Assembly (NCBI GenBank): GCA_964651705.1
Contig: CAZYWZ010000017.1
Coordinates: 1 to 64,000 of the forward strand
DNA from: JADLBR01 sp964651705
GTDB lineage: Bacteria; Verrucomicrobiota; Verrucomicrobiia; JADLBR01
Direction: 5' to 3'
Length of the DNA: 64,000 bases
The position numbers and the translations under genes were made by a program. Below are positions 41,374 through 49,413 of this stretch, piece by piece (the first letter of the stretch is position 1; every line of letters starts with the position of its first letter). A model generated the notes under the pieces. That model saw only the letters and a program-made list of their open reading frames with translations. It was not told the DNA's origin and made no database searches.

Positions 41374-42692
41374 CGGCTGTCGCCTGCTGGATACGCATTG
41401 CTGCGGTGGTCGCGGCGATGGGGGTCTGCGTCATTGCGCTGCGGGCGCTGGCGCGCCGACGCGTGTGGGACCCGGAAGTCGCGCGAAAAACGGTTCACGT
41501 GACCATGGGCGTCACCTGCCTCCTCTTTCCTTGGCTCTTTGATCGGGTATGGCCCGTGTGGGTGCTCGCGGCGCTGGCGACGGCAGGCCTCGCCGCGCTC
41601 CGCTGGCTGCCGGCCTGGCGGGCGGCGGCGGGCGGTCTCCTCCACGACGTCGGGCGCTTTTCTTTGGGTGACTTGCTGTTCGGGCCGGCCGTGGCGGTCG
41701 TCTTCACGCTCTCGGGCGACAGGCCCGAGCTGTTCGTGATCCCGATCCTGATCTTGACGACCGCCGATGCCGCCGCGGCCTTGGTCGGGACGCGGTGGGG
41801 CAAGACCCGGTACGGGACGCGCTCGGGTTCCAAGTCGGTCGAGGGTTCGGTCGCTTTCGCCATCGCGGCGGCGGTCTGCGTTGCGCTCCCGCTCGGTCTG
41901 TTCGCGGATGTCGGCACCGTCAGGGTGCTGCTCATCGCGGCAACCCTGGCGCTCTTGGCGATGATGGCCGAGGGCATCGCCGACCGCGGCTTCGACAACC
42001 TCACGCTTCCGATTGGCGCCCATTTCCTTCTCGCGAAGTTCTTGGCGCACGATGTGCCGCCGCTGTGGTGGCGACTCACGATCGCGGGAGGTTTGCTCGC
42101 CGCGGTGATCATGGCCCGGCGGTGGACGACGCTCGACGGAGGTGCACTGCTTGCGGCGGCGCTCCTGGGCTTCGGGCTGGGGGCGTTGGGGGGCGCGACG
42201 TTCCTCGCGCCGGTGTTTGGGGTTTTCGCACTGCACCTGATCACGACCCATCGCCACGCGCTGTCCGCCCGGGTGACCCACGGGATCGACGGGGTGCTCG
42301 GCGTCGCCATCGCCGCCCTGCCTTGGGCGATGGCAGCAACGAGGCTCGGATGGAAGGAAGCCCTTGCCGGCCTGTCGGTTGCGATGATGGCGAAGCTCGC
42401 GCTGATGGATCTGTCGACCCGACGATTCTTGGGGCTCGGCGCCGGGGCCGGCAGGATCGCACCGGCCATCGCAAAGGGGCTGCTTGCGGGGGCCTTGCCC
42501 GGCCTAGTTTGGTTGCCCGTCGGCGAGGTATCGTGGATGGTCGGCGCGGGATTGATCCTGACGATGGTTTCGGCCTGGTGGTACGCCCGGCACATCGCGG
42601 CGCACGGCCTTGAACCGCCAAGGGTCTTCCTGGCGGAGGGCGCGCTCGCGCTCGTGGCTTCGGCCCTGGCTTGGTTTGTGGGGAGGTTTTGA
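41370..42692 (+). CDS. Dolichol/phytol-kinase-like membrane protein (CTP-dependent family)
   Basis: A 440-residue protein with about 12 or more membrane helices. The N-terminal half has the polyprenol-kinase pattern ARKTVHVTMGVTCLLFPWLF and, further on, TTADAAAALVGTRWGKTRYG then SKSVEGSVAFAIAA, which matches the CTP-using phytol kinase/dolichol kinase/CDP-DAG synthase superfamily. The second half (from about residue 240) looks like an additional DUF92-type TMEM19 membrane domain (GGALLAAALLGFGLGALGGATF). Start is GTG overlapping the DUF3419 stop. In this operon it would phosphorylate an isoprenoid alcohol. The fusion length is greater than that of simple phytol kinases. Confidence 0.78.
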   Translation: MTAVACWIRIAAVVAAMGVCVIALRALARRRVWDPEVARKTVHVTMGVTCLLFPWLFDRVWPVWVLAALATAGLAALRWLPAWRAAAGGLLHDVGRFSLGDLLFGPAVAVVFTLSGDRPELFVIPILILTTADAAAALVGTRWGKTRYGTRSGSKSVEGSVAFAIAAAVCVALPLGLFADVGTVRVLLIAATLALLAMMAEGIADRGFDNLTLPIGAHFLLAKFLAHDVPPLWWRLTIAGGLLAAVIMARRWTTLDGGALLAAALLGFGLGALGGATFLAPVFGVFALHLITTHRHALSARVTHGIDGVLGVAIAALPWAMAATRLGWKEALAGLSVAMMAKLALMDLSTRRFLGLGAGAGRIAPAIAKGLLAGALPGLVWLPVGEVSWMVGAGLILTMVSAWWYARHIAAHGLEPPRVFLAEGALALVASALAWFVGRF

Positions 42693-43684
42693 TGGCAGTC
42701 GTCCGTTGGTTCGAGACGGCAGGCGAGGGAGCGTGGCAACCGGCGCCGGAACTGCCCACGCCCGAGGCATCTGCCTCGCCCGACGAACATCCCGATGCCC
42801 GGCTTGCCGTGCTTGGCGATGACGGCATGGCCGTCGCGCACGCGGCGCTGTGGTGGAGGGATGTGCCGCCGTGGCCGGGCGGGCGCCTCGGCTGCATCGG
42901 CGGCTTCGCGGCGCGCGGCGAAACGGTGGCGCGCCAACTGCTCGAGGCGGCGTGCGCCCGCCTCGCCGAAGAGGGCTGTTCGGTGGCAGTGGGGCCCATG
43001 AATGGCAACACGTGGCGGCGGCATCGATTCGTGACGTGGCCGGGCGAGAGGCCGCCCTTCTTTCTGGAGCCGTGGAATCCGCCGGGGTATCCGGACTGGT
43101 GGTGGGACGCGGGCTTCGCGGTGCTCTCGGAGTACAGCTCGTCGCGCGTTCCCTTGGCCCAAGGGGGCGAGGACCTCGGCGCGATCCGGGCGCGCTTGTC
43201 GCGCGCGGGGATCTCGATCCGGCCGATCTACCCGGAACGATTCGAGGAAGAATTGCGCGCCATCCATCGGTTGAGCCTGATGGCATTCGCGAGGAACTTC
43301 CTCTACACGCCGCTCGACGCGGCCTCGTTTGTCGCTCAATACGCCAGGGTGCGGTCCCTGATGCGGCCCGAATTCGTGCGCCTCGCCGAGGCGGAGGGAG
43401 AACTCCGGGGCTTCGTTTTCGCCATTCCGGACCCGAACGCCGCGGGCGGCGACCCCGGGGATGTGATCGTCAAGACGCTGGCGGTCCAGCCGGGGCGGCG
43501 ATTCGCCGGACTCGGCAGCGTGCTGGTGGACGATGTCGTTGGCGCGGCGAGGGAGGCGGGCTTCCGCTTCGCGATCTACGCCCTGCAGCATGACTCGAAC
43601 CGTTCGCGCCGCATCACCGAGCGCCACGCGGGCGCCTTGCTCCGGCGATATGCCCTGTTCTCCAGGGCGCTGGTGCGACCATGA
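42692..43684 (+). CDS. GNAT-type acyltransferase
   Basis: A 330-residue protein of a GNAT subgroup with an N-terminal segment containing VAVGPMNGNTWRRHRFVTWPG and PFFLEPWNPPGYPDWWWDAGF, then a C-terminal acyl-CoA binding fold. VIVKTLAVQPGRRFAGLGSVLVDDVVGAAREAGF holds the R/Q-x-x-G-x-G/A-like pyrophosphate loop (GRRFAGLG). It may transfer an acyl group to an amine, for example the amino acid made by the preceding DUF3419 protein; this is an inference. Its ATG overlaps the previous stop by one base (TGATG), and its end overlaps the ligase ATG by 4. Confidence 0.82.
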   Translation: MAVVRWFETAGEGAWQPAPELPTPEASASPDEHPDARLAVLGDDGMAVAHAALWWRDVPPWPGGRLGCIGGFAARGETVARQLLEAACARLAEEGCSVAVGPMNGNTWRRHRFVTWPGERPPFFLEPWNPPGYPDWWWDAGFAVLSEYSSSRVPLAQGGEDLGAIRARLSRAGISIRPIYPERFEEELRAIHRLSLMAFARNFLYTPLDAASFVAQYARVRSLMRPEFVRLAEAEGELRGFVFAIPDPNAAGGDPGDVIVKTLAVQPGRRFAGLGSVLVDDVVGAAREAGFRFAIYALQHDSNRSRRITERHAGALLRRYALFSRALVRP

Positions 43685-45228
43685 ACCTCGCGGGGATTCT
43701 GCGTGAGCATGCCGTGGCGCGACCGCGCCAGCCGGCCCTGTGTGAGGCGACCGGGGCGATCGACTTCGCGACGCTCGCCGACCGTGTCGCACGCGGGGCG
43801 TCCCTGTTACGGCGGGCGGGCATCGAGGCGGGTGATCGGATGCTGGTCTTCCACCCGGTGGCGATCCCCCTCTACGAGGTCCTTCTGGCCGCCTTCCACG
43901 CGGGCGTCACGATCGTCCTTGCCGACCCTTCCGGCGGACGCGCTTTCCTCGACGCCGCCTGTCGCCGGACGCGCCCCAAGGCCTTCTTCGGCTCGCACAA
44001 GGCCCACCTGCTTCGCGTGATGGTGCCGGCCATCGGGCGGATACCGATCGCCTTCCACTCATCCGGCTGGTCCCCGCTCTCCCGATCCTGGGAACGCTTG
44101 ACGCGAGAGGGTGCGGTGCCCTTGTGTGAAGTCGATGATACCCACCCGGCCCTGATCACGTTCACAAGCGGTAGCACGGGAGTCCCGAAAGCCGCGCTCC
44201 GGACGCACGGATTCCTATTGGCCCAGCACGCGGCGATCGCCCAAGCGCTGGGGCTCCGGCCCGGTGAATGCGATCTCATCACGCTGCCGGTCTTTGCCCT
44301 GGCCAACCTCGCCTCGGGTGTCACCAGCGTCCTAGCCGACTGCGATCTCGGGCGGCCCGCCGAAGCCCAGCCGGAACGCATCCGCCGCCAATCCGCCCGA
44401 TGGGATCCGAAACGCTGCGCGGCCTCACCCGCCTTCTTCGAGGCATTGCTGCGCCAACCGGATGGACTACCGGAGTTCGATTCGGTCTTCACCGGTGGCG
44501 CCCCGGTGTTCCCCGACCTCATGGATCGCCTGGCCGCGGCGCGGCCCGGCGTGCGCGTTGTCGCGGTCTACGGTTCGACCGAGGCCGAACCGATCGCCGA
44601 GATCGACCTCGCCAAGCTGGGGCCCGCAGAACGCGAGCGCACCGCTGGCGGCGGCGGCCTGCCCGCAGGTCCTCCGGTCCAGGGCTTGGATGTCGCCATT
44701 CTCCCAGATTGTTGGGGTCGACCGATCCGACCCCTGACCGCCGAGGCGTTCGACGCACTCAGGCTGGAGACCGATCGAGCAGGGGAGATCGTGGTCAGCG
44801 GCCCGCAGGTCCTCCCCGGATATCTGGACAGCTTGGGTGACGAAGAAACCAAGCTGCGCGTCGGGGATCGGATCTGGCACCGCACCGGCGACGCGGGTTG
44901 CCTCGATGCCGCCGGTCGCCTGTGGCTGCTGGGCCGATGCGCCGCGAAACACCTTCGGGGCGATGGAAAGACCATCTATCCTTTCTCCATCGAGGCGGCC
45001 GCGCGAGTGCGTTTTCCCGGGCTCAAGTGCGCGGCGATCTCCCTCTCGGGCAGCCTGACCTTGGTCGCCGAGGGTGACATGCCCGAGGGCCTGGACGCCT
45101 TCGCGCACGCGATGGATTGCGATGACCTGCGATCGATCCCCAGGCTCCCGATGGATCGCCGCCATCAGGCGAAGATCGATTATCCGGCCCTGCGCGCGAC
45201 ACTGGCGAAGTACGGGAACCACGGATAA
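43681..45228 (+). CDS. AMP-dependent acyl ligase (OleC-like)
   Basis: A 515-residue ANL-superfamily enzyme. The P-loop is TFTSGSTGVPKAA (about 161-173), YGSTEAEPIA is the A5 motif, and HRTGDAGCLDAAGRLWLLGR is the A7-A8 region. The C-terminal Lys is in RRHQAKIDYPALR (A10). LITLPVFALANLASGVTSVLADCDLGRP matches the branch that includes OleC beta-lactone synthetase more closely than typical fatty-acyl-CoA ligases. It would activate a carboxylate as an acyl-AMP, or close a beta-hydroxy acid into a beta-lactone. OleA, OleB and OleD are not in the window. It overlaps the GNAT gene by 4 bases. Confidence 0.83.
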   Translation: MNLAGILREHAVARPRQPALCEATGAIDFATLADRVARGASLLRRAGIEAGDRMLVFHPVAIPLYEVLLAAFHAGVTIVLADPSGGRAFLDAACRRTRPKAFFGSHKAHLLRVMVPAIGRIPIAFHSSGWSPLSRSWERLTREGAVPLCEVDDTHPALITFTSGSTGVPKAALRTHGFLLAQHAAIAQALGLRPGECDLITLPVFALANLASGVTSVLADCDLGRPAEAQPERIRRQSARWDPKRCAASPAFFEALLRQPDGLPEFDSVFTGGAPVFPDLMDRLAAARPGVRVVAVYGSTEAEPIAEIDLAKLGPAERERTAGGGGLPAGPPVQGLDVAILPDCWGRPIRPLTAEAFDALRLETDRAGEIVVSGPQVLPGYLDSLGDEETKLRVGDRIWHRTGDAGCLDAAGRLWLLGRCAAKHLRGDGKTIYPFSIEAAARVRFPGLKCAAISLSGSLTLVAEGDMPEGLDAFAHAMDCDDLRSIPRLPMDRRHQAKIDYPALRATLAKYGNHG

Positions 45229-45234
45229 GATATT

Positions 45235-45978
45235 TTGAAACCGATCAAGAGGATCCACCTCCTCCTGCTGGTGCTCGCGCTTGTGCTCATGGCTTTGCCA
45301 TTCAAGAAGAAGATCCGCCAGGCGCTTTCGCCCCTGGGGCACGCCGTCGATGGAAGAGCGACCGTCGCCGATCGGGTCCGGCAATACGGCGCGGCGGCTC
45401 GCGAGCGGATGCGGCCTCACTTCGACGCCGCAGGAGTGCGCTATCCTCCCGCGGAGATCGCCCTTGTTGGATTGAAGGATGAAGAGGTGCTCGAAGTCTG
45501 GGCCAGGAATGAGGCGGGCGTTCGTTTCTCGCGCATCCGGACGTATCCGATCCTGGGCACGAGCGGACGCCTGGGCCCCAAACTTCGGGAGGGAGACATG
45601 CAGATCCCTGAAGGGATCTACGCAATTGAATCCCTCAATCCCAACAGCGCATTCCACCTGTCCCTGCGACTCAACTATCCCAATGCTTTCGACCTGAAAC
45701 ACGCCAGCGGAGACGGGCGGAATTCCCCCGGCAGTGACATCATGATACACGGCGCAGATTGCTCGGTCGGATGCCTCGCCATGGGCGACCCGGTGGCCGA
45801 GGACCTGTTCGTCCTTGCGGCCGACACCGGCCTTCGGAACATCAAGGTCATCCTCGCGCCCGTTGATCTGCGAATCAGGGAGTTCCCAAGAATGCCCGAC
45901 GCAATACCCGCGTGGCTTGACGAACTGTATGCCACCATCCGCGGAGAGCTCAAGCCCCTGACTTTGGGAAAGGAATGA
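45235..45978 (+). CDS. YkuD-family L,D-transpeptidase
   Basis: A 247-residue envelope protein with an N-terminal membrane anchor (HLLLLVLALVLMALPF). The YkuD signature is IMIHGADCSVGCLAMGD, with His172, Ser177 and nucleophile Cys180; the pattern matches the YafK branch, which trims or crosslinks peptidoglycan and lipoprotein links. The start is TTG (MKPIKRIHLL), 6 bases after the ligase stop, with a weak GGATAAGA upstream. A later ATG would lose most of the anchor. It overlaps the hydrolase gene by 4 bases, so the peptidoglycan enzyme is expressed with the lipid genes. Confidence 0.85.
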   Translation: MKPIKRIHLLLLVLALVLMALPFKKKIRQALSPLGHAVDGRATVADRVRQYGAAARERMRPHFDAAGVRYPPAEIALVGLKDEEVLEVWARNEAGVRFSRIRTYPILGTSGRLGPKLREGDMQIPEGIYAIESLNPNSAFHLSLRLNYPNAFDLKHASGDGRNSPGSDIMIHGADCSVGCLAMGDPVAEDLFVLAADTGLRNIKVILAPVDLRIREFPRMPDAIPAWLDELYATIRGELKPLTLGKE

Positions 45979-46826
45979 CGCTCCCTCCCTCCAATCGGTT
46001 TGTCATGGGACCGGTGCCGAAGATCGCTCGCCGATGCCCGAAAGGCCTGTTCGCGCTCGTCGTCGCGGGGATCGTCGCGATGAACGCGATGGCCTATCGG
46101 CACGCGCACGCCATGATGCATTTCGGCGGGGGAACGGTGCGGACGAACAAGCCGGAGAAGCTACACCCCGCAGAGAAGATCCGCGTGCTGATCTGCGGGG
46201 TGACCGTTCCGAGGCCTCGGTCGCAATTGGGACTCTCGGCGCTCGGCCCGCAGTGCCGTGCCCTCACAATCCCGTGCGACAACGGGGTTCGATTGGGGGC
46301 GTGGTATTGTCTTGGGTCCTCCGATAGCCCCCTGGTGATCTTGTTTCACGGGTACGCCGGGGATAAGACGAGCACGCTGCGGGAGGCGAGCGCGTTTCTG
46401 GAGCTTGGCCTTTCGGTCTTGCTGGTGGACTTTCGCGGGTCGGGGGACTCTTCGGAATCGTATACGACCATCGGTTACCGAGAGGCAGAGGACGTGGCTG
46501 CCGCCGTCGCCTATGCCCGCGCCAATCTACCCCATCCCCGGGTGATCCTTTATGGGCAATCGATGGGCGCGGCGGCGGTCTTGAGGGCCGTGGATGCGTG
46601 CGGCGTCCGGCCCGATGCGATCATCGTGGAGGCGGTGTTTGATCGGATGCTGCACACGGTGAGGCACCGCTTCGAGGCGATGGGGTTCCCGCCGTTTCCG
46701 GGGGCCTTATGCTTCCTTCCACATGCGTCACGGAGTCGACCCTCCCTACGAGAGGCGGCAGCTTTATGCATCCCAATGCGGTGGTTTTATGCTTCCAGTC
46801 ACAGTGGTGTACGGCCGAGACGGTGA
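45975..46826 (+). pseudogene. Alpha/beta-hydrolase truncated at the C-terminus
   Basis: The first about 243 residues are a good serine hydrolase of the abhydrolase/BAAT-C-like type: an N-terminal membrane helix, LVILFHGYAGDK (oxyanion loop), SVLLVDFRGSGDS, and the nucleophile elbow in GQSMGAA (Ser about 195). After FPPFPGAL the sequence changes abruptly. The frame continues 40 residues as non-homologous, arginine- and serine-rich sequence, and the strand with the catalytic Asp and His is missing. The break is at a 10-bp repeat, TTATGCTTCC, at 46707-46716 that recurs at 46787-46796. The product is probably inactive. It is the last gene of the lipid operon. Confidence 0.72.
46707..46796. repeat. 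80-bp insertion bounded by 10-bp direct repeats
   Basis: TTATGCTTCC occurs at 46707-46716 and again at 46787-46796. Removing one repeat and the 70 bases between them joins the hydrolase frame exactly to the frame that continues LCFQSQWCTAETVKAVRRR. The intervening bases are not coding in any convincing way and contain GTCGACCCTCCCTACG. This pattern suggests a small insertion with target duplication or a slipped duplication. Confidence 0.55.
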
Positions 46827-47216
46827 AGGCCGTCCGCCGCCGGGTGCGGGCGATGCTGAAATTGCCGAAGGAGGTACCGGTCCACCTGGTGGATTTCGGC
46901 GGTACCGCCCAGGGGGATGACGTTCCGGAGGAGACCAAAGAGGAAGTCGTGCACTACCGGCACATCTATTTCAAGCTGCCCCTGGAGGGCGTGCGGTTTC
47001 ACTGGCGGTTCCGGGATCGGCCCCGATTCGACCGGCGTTCTGGCGGCGGGGCAATACCATGCGAAGAGTCCGTTCAAGAGGCACTTCTTCCCCTGGGAGG
47101 AGGATGAGCCGCAGGCCTTCTTGTCGGACTGGGGCGAGAAATGGCCGCTGAAGGTCACCGGAAACAAGGGATGGATGGATGAGCGTAAAGCGCAGCCCGG
47201 AGGATCGCCACCTTAG
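46797..47216 (+). pseudogene. Frameshifted remnant of an unidentified gene
   Basis: Protein-like sequence runs first in one frame (TAETVKAVRRRVRAMLKLPKE, then VHYRHIYFKLPLEGVRFHWRFRD, about 46820-47030). It then continues in another (GQYHAKSPFKRHFFPWEEDE, then AFLSDWGEKWPLKVTGNKGWMDE, about 47055-47190). Both halves look like real protein with aromatic and charged residues, but no single frame spans them, so a frameshift near 47035 is likely. I do not recognise the family. The spacer after 47216, up to the DUF3999 stop at 47413, shows nothing further. Confidence 0.35.
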
Positions 47217-47412
47217 CTAGGCAGTGCGGGGAAAGGACTCTCTGCCGTAGTCGCCATCTCCCGAAGGCACTTGGTCGAGAAGACCAGCGGCAAGTTGAAG
47301 AGACGGACCTGATTTCGACGTGCATCGTTGAAATCGCGGATGCTTGAAAGGTGGCGTGATCCGCAGCAATGGGGCACGCCGCTGCGGGCTTGGGCGGCGA
47401 ATCGGCCTGGGT

Positions 47413-49413
47413 TCACGATTTGTTGGAAATGTCCGGGGGCTTCGGCAACAGCTTGGCGACCGCCCAGAGCAGGATGAGCACCGCGAGACCGAGCGAGGCC
47501 CAGAAGAGGGTGCGCGCCGCGCGGCCTGTGAGGGTGAAGGGCGTGCGCCGAGACGATACATCGCCTTTGGGCGTGGCGAGTGTAGCGACGTTCGCCCGGG
47601 CGGCGAGGAGCCGCTGTGCGGCCAGCTGGATGTCGTAGCGCGGCGCCGACGCCCGCGGGTTGCCGTAGGCCAGCGTCGCCCCCCCGGTTTCCGACGCCCG
47701 GAAGCGCAGGCGGATCACCGGGTAGATGGCCTCCGCGGCGGCGGGCGCAAAGGCGGCGTTGTCGCCGTGGTCGATCTCCAGAAAGAGCTCGGATGATATC
47801 GGCGGCGCCTGCAAGGGGACGGACTGGCGCGGCGATTCGGCGGCGGAACGCCGGAACCAGCGAGCGGAGCCAAGTCTTCGCTGCCGGCCTTGGCCGCGGC
47901 CATCTTCCACCATCTCGTAGACCACCACATCCCGCTCGAATAGCGGCTCGTCGACCGTGAAGATCAGTCGCGAGACGGGAATCCCGGCGGCCGGGAGTTT
48001 CAGCCGCCAGCGTCCGGCCCGAGGGCGCTTGGGGTCGGGAGCGACGGCGAGGGGCAGCGGTAGCGAGCGCGAGAGGCGGGTGCGCTCCAGGAGGTACGGG
48101 ATCTGTCGGTCGCCGCGGGCGAGGCGGATGTCGGCAAGGTCCGGACGCGCGCCGGCGAGCGCGGCGGGGTCGAGATCGAGGATCTGGGCTCCCGGTTGGT
48201 GGATCGCGACGGCGCGCTGGTGTGACCACTCCTTTGGCGAGAAGGCACCGGCGAGTTCCGGGATTTCGACCGGGGGCTGCTGTGGCCGGAAGCCGGGGTT
48301 TCTTTCCGGGCCGTTCCAGCGGGGCGATATGGCGGGCAGCTTGCGCCAGTCGTCGGCGAAGGCCGCCACGTCGTAGCGCGGGCTCGGTGCCGAGGGGTGG
48401 CCAGAGAGGAGAATGTACCGGCCGGCGGCCTTGGCCAGAAAGGCCAGATGGATCGGGCGCAGAAGGACCGAGGCCTCCTTGATCGCGAGCGGCGGGCTGT
48501 CGCCGTTATCGATGGAAAGCTCGATACGCGCGTCGGCGATCGGAGCGGCCAACGACAAGCGCAATTCTTCGAAGTGGCGTCCGCCCGCGAAGCGGAGACG
48601 GTTGATGGTTCCAATCAGCCGGGCCGATTCGAAGGCCTCGGCCTCGGAGACCGAGCGCGAGATGAGGCTCACCCGCCGCGAGAATATCTCGTCTTCTGGA
48701 TTCAGGACGATCCCGACCACCGGGCGATTGCGGGCGCCGAGGTCCAGAATCAGGCGCGTCTCCCCGACGCCGGACTCCGCGGAGAGGATCTCGATCGGCT
48801 CCGATTCCGGGGGTGGCGCGGGACGCTCGCCGATGACCAGCACGGCCCGTGAGAACGGCACGGGGCCGCTCTTCGAATCGTCGATGGTGATGCGGATCGA
48901 GGAGACGGGCCGGTTGTCCAGATCGAGCGAAAGCTGCCCCGCCCCCGAAGCATGGCGGAAGATGAGGAGATCAGAGGCGAGCCTGCGCCAGCGCCTTCCT
49001 GTATCGGCCACATCGACGGTGGCGCCCTTGACAAAACTTTGCTCGGGGGTCTCCAGCAGGACGCGCGAAACGGGCTGGGGTTCGGCAAGGTCAATCTCCA
49101 GCACCGTGCTTGAGTCCAGCAGTCGCGCCGAGAGCGGCTGGGGCACTTGGCGGCCCTGGATGGGGGGCTCGGCGTGAAGGATGGCGAACGGGACCTCCCC
49201 GCCCGCGGGATCCAGGAGGCGCAGGTCGCCGAGATCGGGGCGCGCGGCATCCAGGGCGTCTGCGGGAAGCGTGATCTTGGCCGCGCCGGTGGTGGGCATC
49301 TCAAAGGCCTGCCGCATCTCCCATGGCGCGGTGTCCAGCGCCGCGGCCGCAGCGGCCGCCGGGGCAAAGGCGAATGGGATGCAGGCGAGGAGTGCGGCGG
49401 GACGCAAGTTCAT
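47413..49413 (-). CDS. DUF3999 family envelope protein
   Basis: A 666-residue protein with a signal peptide (about 1-28, ending AAAAA), two related beta-rich halves and a C-terminal membrane helix (LFWASLGLAVLILLWAVAKLL) followed by a short cytoplasmic tail. LPADALDAARPDLGDLRLLDPAGGEVPF and the later LDPAALAGARPDLADIRLARGDRQIPYLLE are repeats of the DUF3999 unit. The protein overlaps the DUF2339 gene by 4 bases. DUF3999 and DUF2339 genes are typically paired in bacteria, which suggests a two-component envelope complex. The molecular role is unknown. Confidence 0.88.
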   Translation of the reverse strand: MNLRPAALLACIPFAFAPAAAAAAALDTAPWEMRQAFEMPTTGAAKITLPADALDAARPDLGDLRLLDPAGGEVPFAILHAEPPIQGRQVPQPLSARLLDSSTVLEIDLAEPQPVSRVLLETPEQSFVKGATVDVADTGRRWRRLASDLLIFRHASGAGQLSLDLDNRPVSSIRITIDDSKSGPVPFSRAVLVIGERPAPPPESEPIEILSAESGVGETRLILDLGARNRPVVGIVLNPEDEIFSRRVSLISRSVSEAEAFESARLIGTINRLRFAGGRHFEELRLSLAAPIADARIELSIDNGDSPPLAIKEASVLLRPIHLAFLAKAAGRYILLSGHPSAPSPRYDVAAFADDWRKLPAISPRWNGPERNPGFRPQQPPVEIPELAGAFSPKEWSHQRAVAIHQPGAQILDLDPAALAGARPDLADIRLARGDRQIPYLLERTRLSRSLPLPLAVAPDPKRPRAGRWRLKLPAAGIPVSRLIFTVDEPLFERDVVVYEMVEDGRGQGRQRRLGSARWFRRSAAESPRQSVPLQAPPISSELFLEIDHGDNAAFAPAAAEAIYPVIRLRFRASETGGATLAYGNPRASAPRYDIQLAAQRLLAARANVATLATPKGDVSSRRTPFTLTGRAARTLFWASLGLAVLILLWAVAKLLPKPPDISNKS

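Noticed and set aside
41495..43792. 765-residue minus-strand frame
   Set aside because: Antisense of the kinase-like and GNAT genes; Arg/Pro/Ser low complexity only.
43681..45228. Complete Ole hydrocarbon pathway
   Set aside because: Only an OleC-like ligase is seen; no OleA thiolase or OleD reductase is in the window.
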